This document shows positions 62,235 to 64,000 of a stretch of 64,000 nucleotides of DNA, piece after piece (positions within the stretch are counted from its first letter, which is position 1; each line of letters begins with the position of its first letter). Under the pieces are notes generated by a model. That model searched no databases. It was not told where the DNA came from and saw only the letters and a program-made list of their open reading frames with translations. This stretch comes from Cyclobacteriaceae bacterium. Its GTDB lineage: Bacteria > Bacteroidota > Bacteroidia > Cytophagales > Cyclobacteriaceae. Both the position numbers and the translations under genes were made by a program. The stretch lies in NCBI GenBank assembly GCA_016786585.1, contig JAEUUI010000030.1, positions 620,001 through 684,000 on the forward strand. Reading direction: 5' to 3'.

Positions 62235-63511
62235 ACTCGCTTTCCGAAAAGGATACACAAAACATTTGGCACCCGTTTACACAACTGGAAGGTGGCGCGC
62301 AACCTCTTTTAATCGAACAGGCAGAAGGGATTTATCTTCACACGTCTGATGGTCGCAAAATTATCGATGCCATCTCATCCTGGTGGGTTAATCTTCATGG
62401 CCATTCCCATCCGGTAATTGCAGATGCCGTTGCGCAGCAAGCCCGAAAACTTGAGCATGTTATATTCGCGGGCTTTACGCACGAGCCGGCAATTACGCTT
62501 TCAGAAAATTTGCTTAGTATTCTTCCAAAAAGCTTTTGTAAGATTTTTTATTCCGACAATGGAAGCACCGCTGTTGAAGTAGCACTAAAGATGGCGATGC
62601 AATATTGGCATAACCAGGGTGTTCCGCGAAAAACCATTATCGCGCTTGAAGGAAGTTATCACGGCGACACGTTTGGCGCGATGGCTGTAGGTGACCGCAG
62701 TATTTTCACAGCACCCTTTGCTCCTTTCTTGTTTGACGTGAAGTTTATTCCATTCCCGACAACGCAAAATCTCGAACAAGTTATCAATCACTTTAAAACC
62801 CTTGTGAACTCAACGGATGCAGCAGCCTTTATTTATGAACCGTTGATTCAGGCAGCCGGAGGCATGAGAATGTATCCGGCTGAGATACTGAACGAACTAA
62901 TCGACCTGGCACAACAAAATGATATAATCTGCATTGCTGACGAAGTATTCACCGGTTTCGGCAGAACCGGAAAAATTTTTGCCAGCGATCACCTTACCTT
63001 AAAGCCGGATCTGGTTGCGCTTTCCAAAGGGCTGACAGGAGGAACGCTGCCGTTGGGGGTAACAGCAGTTTCCGAAAAAATCCTGACCGCCTTCAGGAAC
63101 AATGATTTCACAAAAACTTTTTTTCACGGGCATTCGTTCACAGGAAATCCGCTCGCATGCGCTGCGGCCAATGCAAGTTTCAAACTACTATTGGATGATG
63201 ATTGTCAGAAGAGAATTAAAGAAATCGCTGAACAACATCGGACCTTCGCAGGTAAAATCCGGGAACAAAAAGCGGTTCACGAGGTTCGAACACTGGGAAC
63301 CATCATTGCCATCGAGTTAAAAACACGGGAAAAAACCTCGTACTCAAATTCCATCCGGGAAAAAATCTATTCCTACTTCCTTGAGCGAAACATTTTGTTG
63401 AGACCCCTTGGCAACACATTTTATATCGTTGCACCGTATTGCATAACATCCGTACAACTGACAGGTGTGTACCAGGCGATTGAAACCTTTCTTGAAATGC
63501 TTACTGAATAA
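62231..63511 (+). CDS. bioA: Adenosylmethionine-8-amino-7-oxononanoate aminotransferase
   Basis: 426 aa class III aminotransferase using SAM as amino donor. It opens with I-W-H-P-F-T-Q, typical of BioA, then S-S-W-W-V-N-L-H-G-H, D-N-G-S-T-A-V-E-V-A and the PLP lysine in A-L-S-K-G-L-T-G-G. The Trp/Tyr residues in the first part fit BioA and not a generic aminotransferase. bioB and the pimelate genes are not in the window. Its stop overlaps the convergent last gene by 11 bp. Confidence 0.93.
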   Translation: MNSLSEKDTQNIWHPFTQLEGGAQPLLIEQAEGIYLHTSDGRKIIDAISSWWVNLHGHSHPVIADAVAQQARKLEHVIFAGFTHEPAITLSENLLSILPKSFCKIFYSDNGSTAVEVALKMAMQYWHNQGVPRKTIIALEGSYHGDTFGAMAVGDRSIFTAPFAPFLFDVKFIPFPTTQNLEQVINHFKTLVNSTDAAAFIYEPLIQAAGGMRMYPAEILNELIDLAQQNDIICIADEVFTGFGRTGKIFASDHLTLKPDLVALSKGLTGGTLPLGVTAVSEKILTAFRNNDFTKTFFHGHSFTGNPLACAAANASFKLLLDDDCQKRIKEIAEQHRTFAGKIREQKAVHEVRTLGTIIAIELKTREKTSYSNSIREKIYSYFLERNILLRPLGNTFYIVAPYCITSVQLTGVYQAIETFLEMLTE

Positions 63512-64000
63512 TCAGCGTATTCTGATCCACCAGGAAGATTTTTGGCATTTTGTTACGCGTTGGGCGAAGCTCGATTGCACTTCCCTGCAGAGGTGCCGGT
63601 GTTAGCAAATTACCTTCCTCATCGTAGATAAATGAAAGTTCCTGCTCAATGTCGGTAACGGTGTAAAATATCTTTCCGGCTCCAAAATCATAATAGTTCA
63701 CATCTGCAGAATTCATTCCGATCGTAGCATTGGAAAAAATTTCCGTTCCATCAGGCTTAAGCACCGTAAGGCGCTTTGTATCCTGCCGCTTGATAACATA
63801 TGATTTACCGCTTTGCTCAGCAACCAAACTGAATTGCGTTTCGAATGATGGTTTGATAAGCGTTTCGCGACTGAGAATCTGACCTTGCAAATTGAACCGT
63901 ACTCTGAAACCATCTTTGGAAACACAAACAATATCCGCTGTAGAAACGGAGTTGGTTGTTTCAAGATAAAAATCCCCTACAGGCCGGGCTTCCAAATTAA
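63501..64000 (-). CDS. Unknown protein, beta-propeller-like, 5' partial
   Basis: The last 165 or so residues of a protein that is open to the window edge. Strands alternate in a pattern with V-L-K-P-D-G-T-E, Y-D-E-E-G-N-L-L and R-F-N-L-Q-G-Q that looks like propeller blades, but no named family is recognised. A TTG at 63995 could be read as a start, but the frame continues upstream. It is convergent with bioA. Confidence 0.6.
   Translation of the reverse strand, partial: NLEARPVGDFYLETTNSVSTADIVCVSKDGFRVRFNLQGQILSRETLIKPSFETQFSLVAEQSGKSYVIKRQDTKRLTVLKPDGTEIFSNATIGMNSADVNYYDFGAGKIFYTVTDIEQELSFIYDEEGNLLTPAPLQGSAIELRPTRNKMPKIFLVDQNTLIIQ

Overview
The window reads as chromosome of a Bacteroidota member, most likely a Cytophagales-type bacterium. 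The reasons are a type IX secretion sorting domain (44594-45748), TonB receptors with STN and DUF4249 partners, lipoproteins of Bacteroidota-only DUF families (DUF4412, DUF4197), a short fold-III arginine decarboxylase, and promoters of the TTTG-N18-TAnnTTTG type (24405-24434, 55951-55980). I saw no rRNA, tRNA, CRISPR, insertion sequence or integrase. Both ends cut through a gene.

Layout. 2-8673: a cation-diffusion transporter (5' cut off), then a minus-strand block: a deoxyhypusine-synthase-like protein, argS, an M16 metallopeptidase lipoprotein, a strong terminator, two glutathione peroxidases and menA. 8783-13928 (+): a START-domain protein, a serine hydrolase, an SGNH hydrolase, and an NfeD-like/flotillin pair. 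13992-16592: arginase and arginine decarboxylase, divergent. With the deoxyhypusine-synthase homologue these make an arginine/polyamine gene set. 16586-27122: envelope genes (DUF4412, a polyprenol-phosphate mannosyltransferase type GT2, a DUF3857 protein, a LolE-type permease, a NamZ-type muramidase), endonuclease III, a PadR regulator with its membrane partner, and an fmt-folA-membrane protein-SDR operon.

27119-35553 (-): an outer-membrane operon running from a 240-aa exported protein through an STN/TonB-dependent receptor, a DUF4249 lipoprotein and an MG2/plug-domain protein, followed by a protein of G-x-Q-I-x-G repeats. 35554-44541: an amino-acid permease and PAP2 phosphatase, paaN, DUF4197, an FMN alpha-hydroxyacid dehydrogenase, cinA and a lipoyl E2 acyltransferase. 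44594-52554 (-): the most unusual stretch. Two very large repeat proteins share one N-terminal exported head and G-D-L-x-G-T-Y-P-N-P repeats, and they are followed by a type IX secretion substrate. This looks like a surface fibre or adhesin locus.

52678-64000: a cystathionine gamma-synthase/lyase, a TPR histidine kinase with its own promoter, an MFS transporter, a 58-aa PLDc_N membrane protein, an OmpA lipoprotein, an unknown lipoprotein, and a bioF-bioD-bioA operon led by a 2,4-dienoyl-CoA reductase-like SDR.

All functions come from reading the sequence and recognising motifs. No database search was run.
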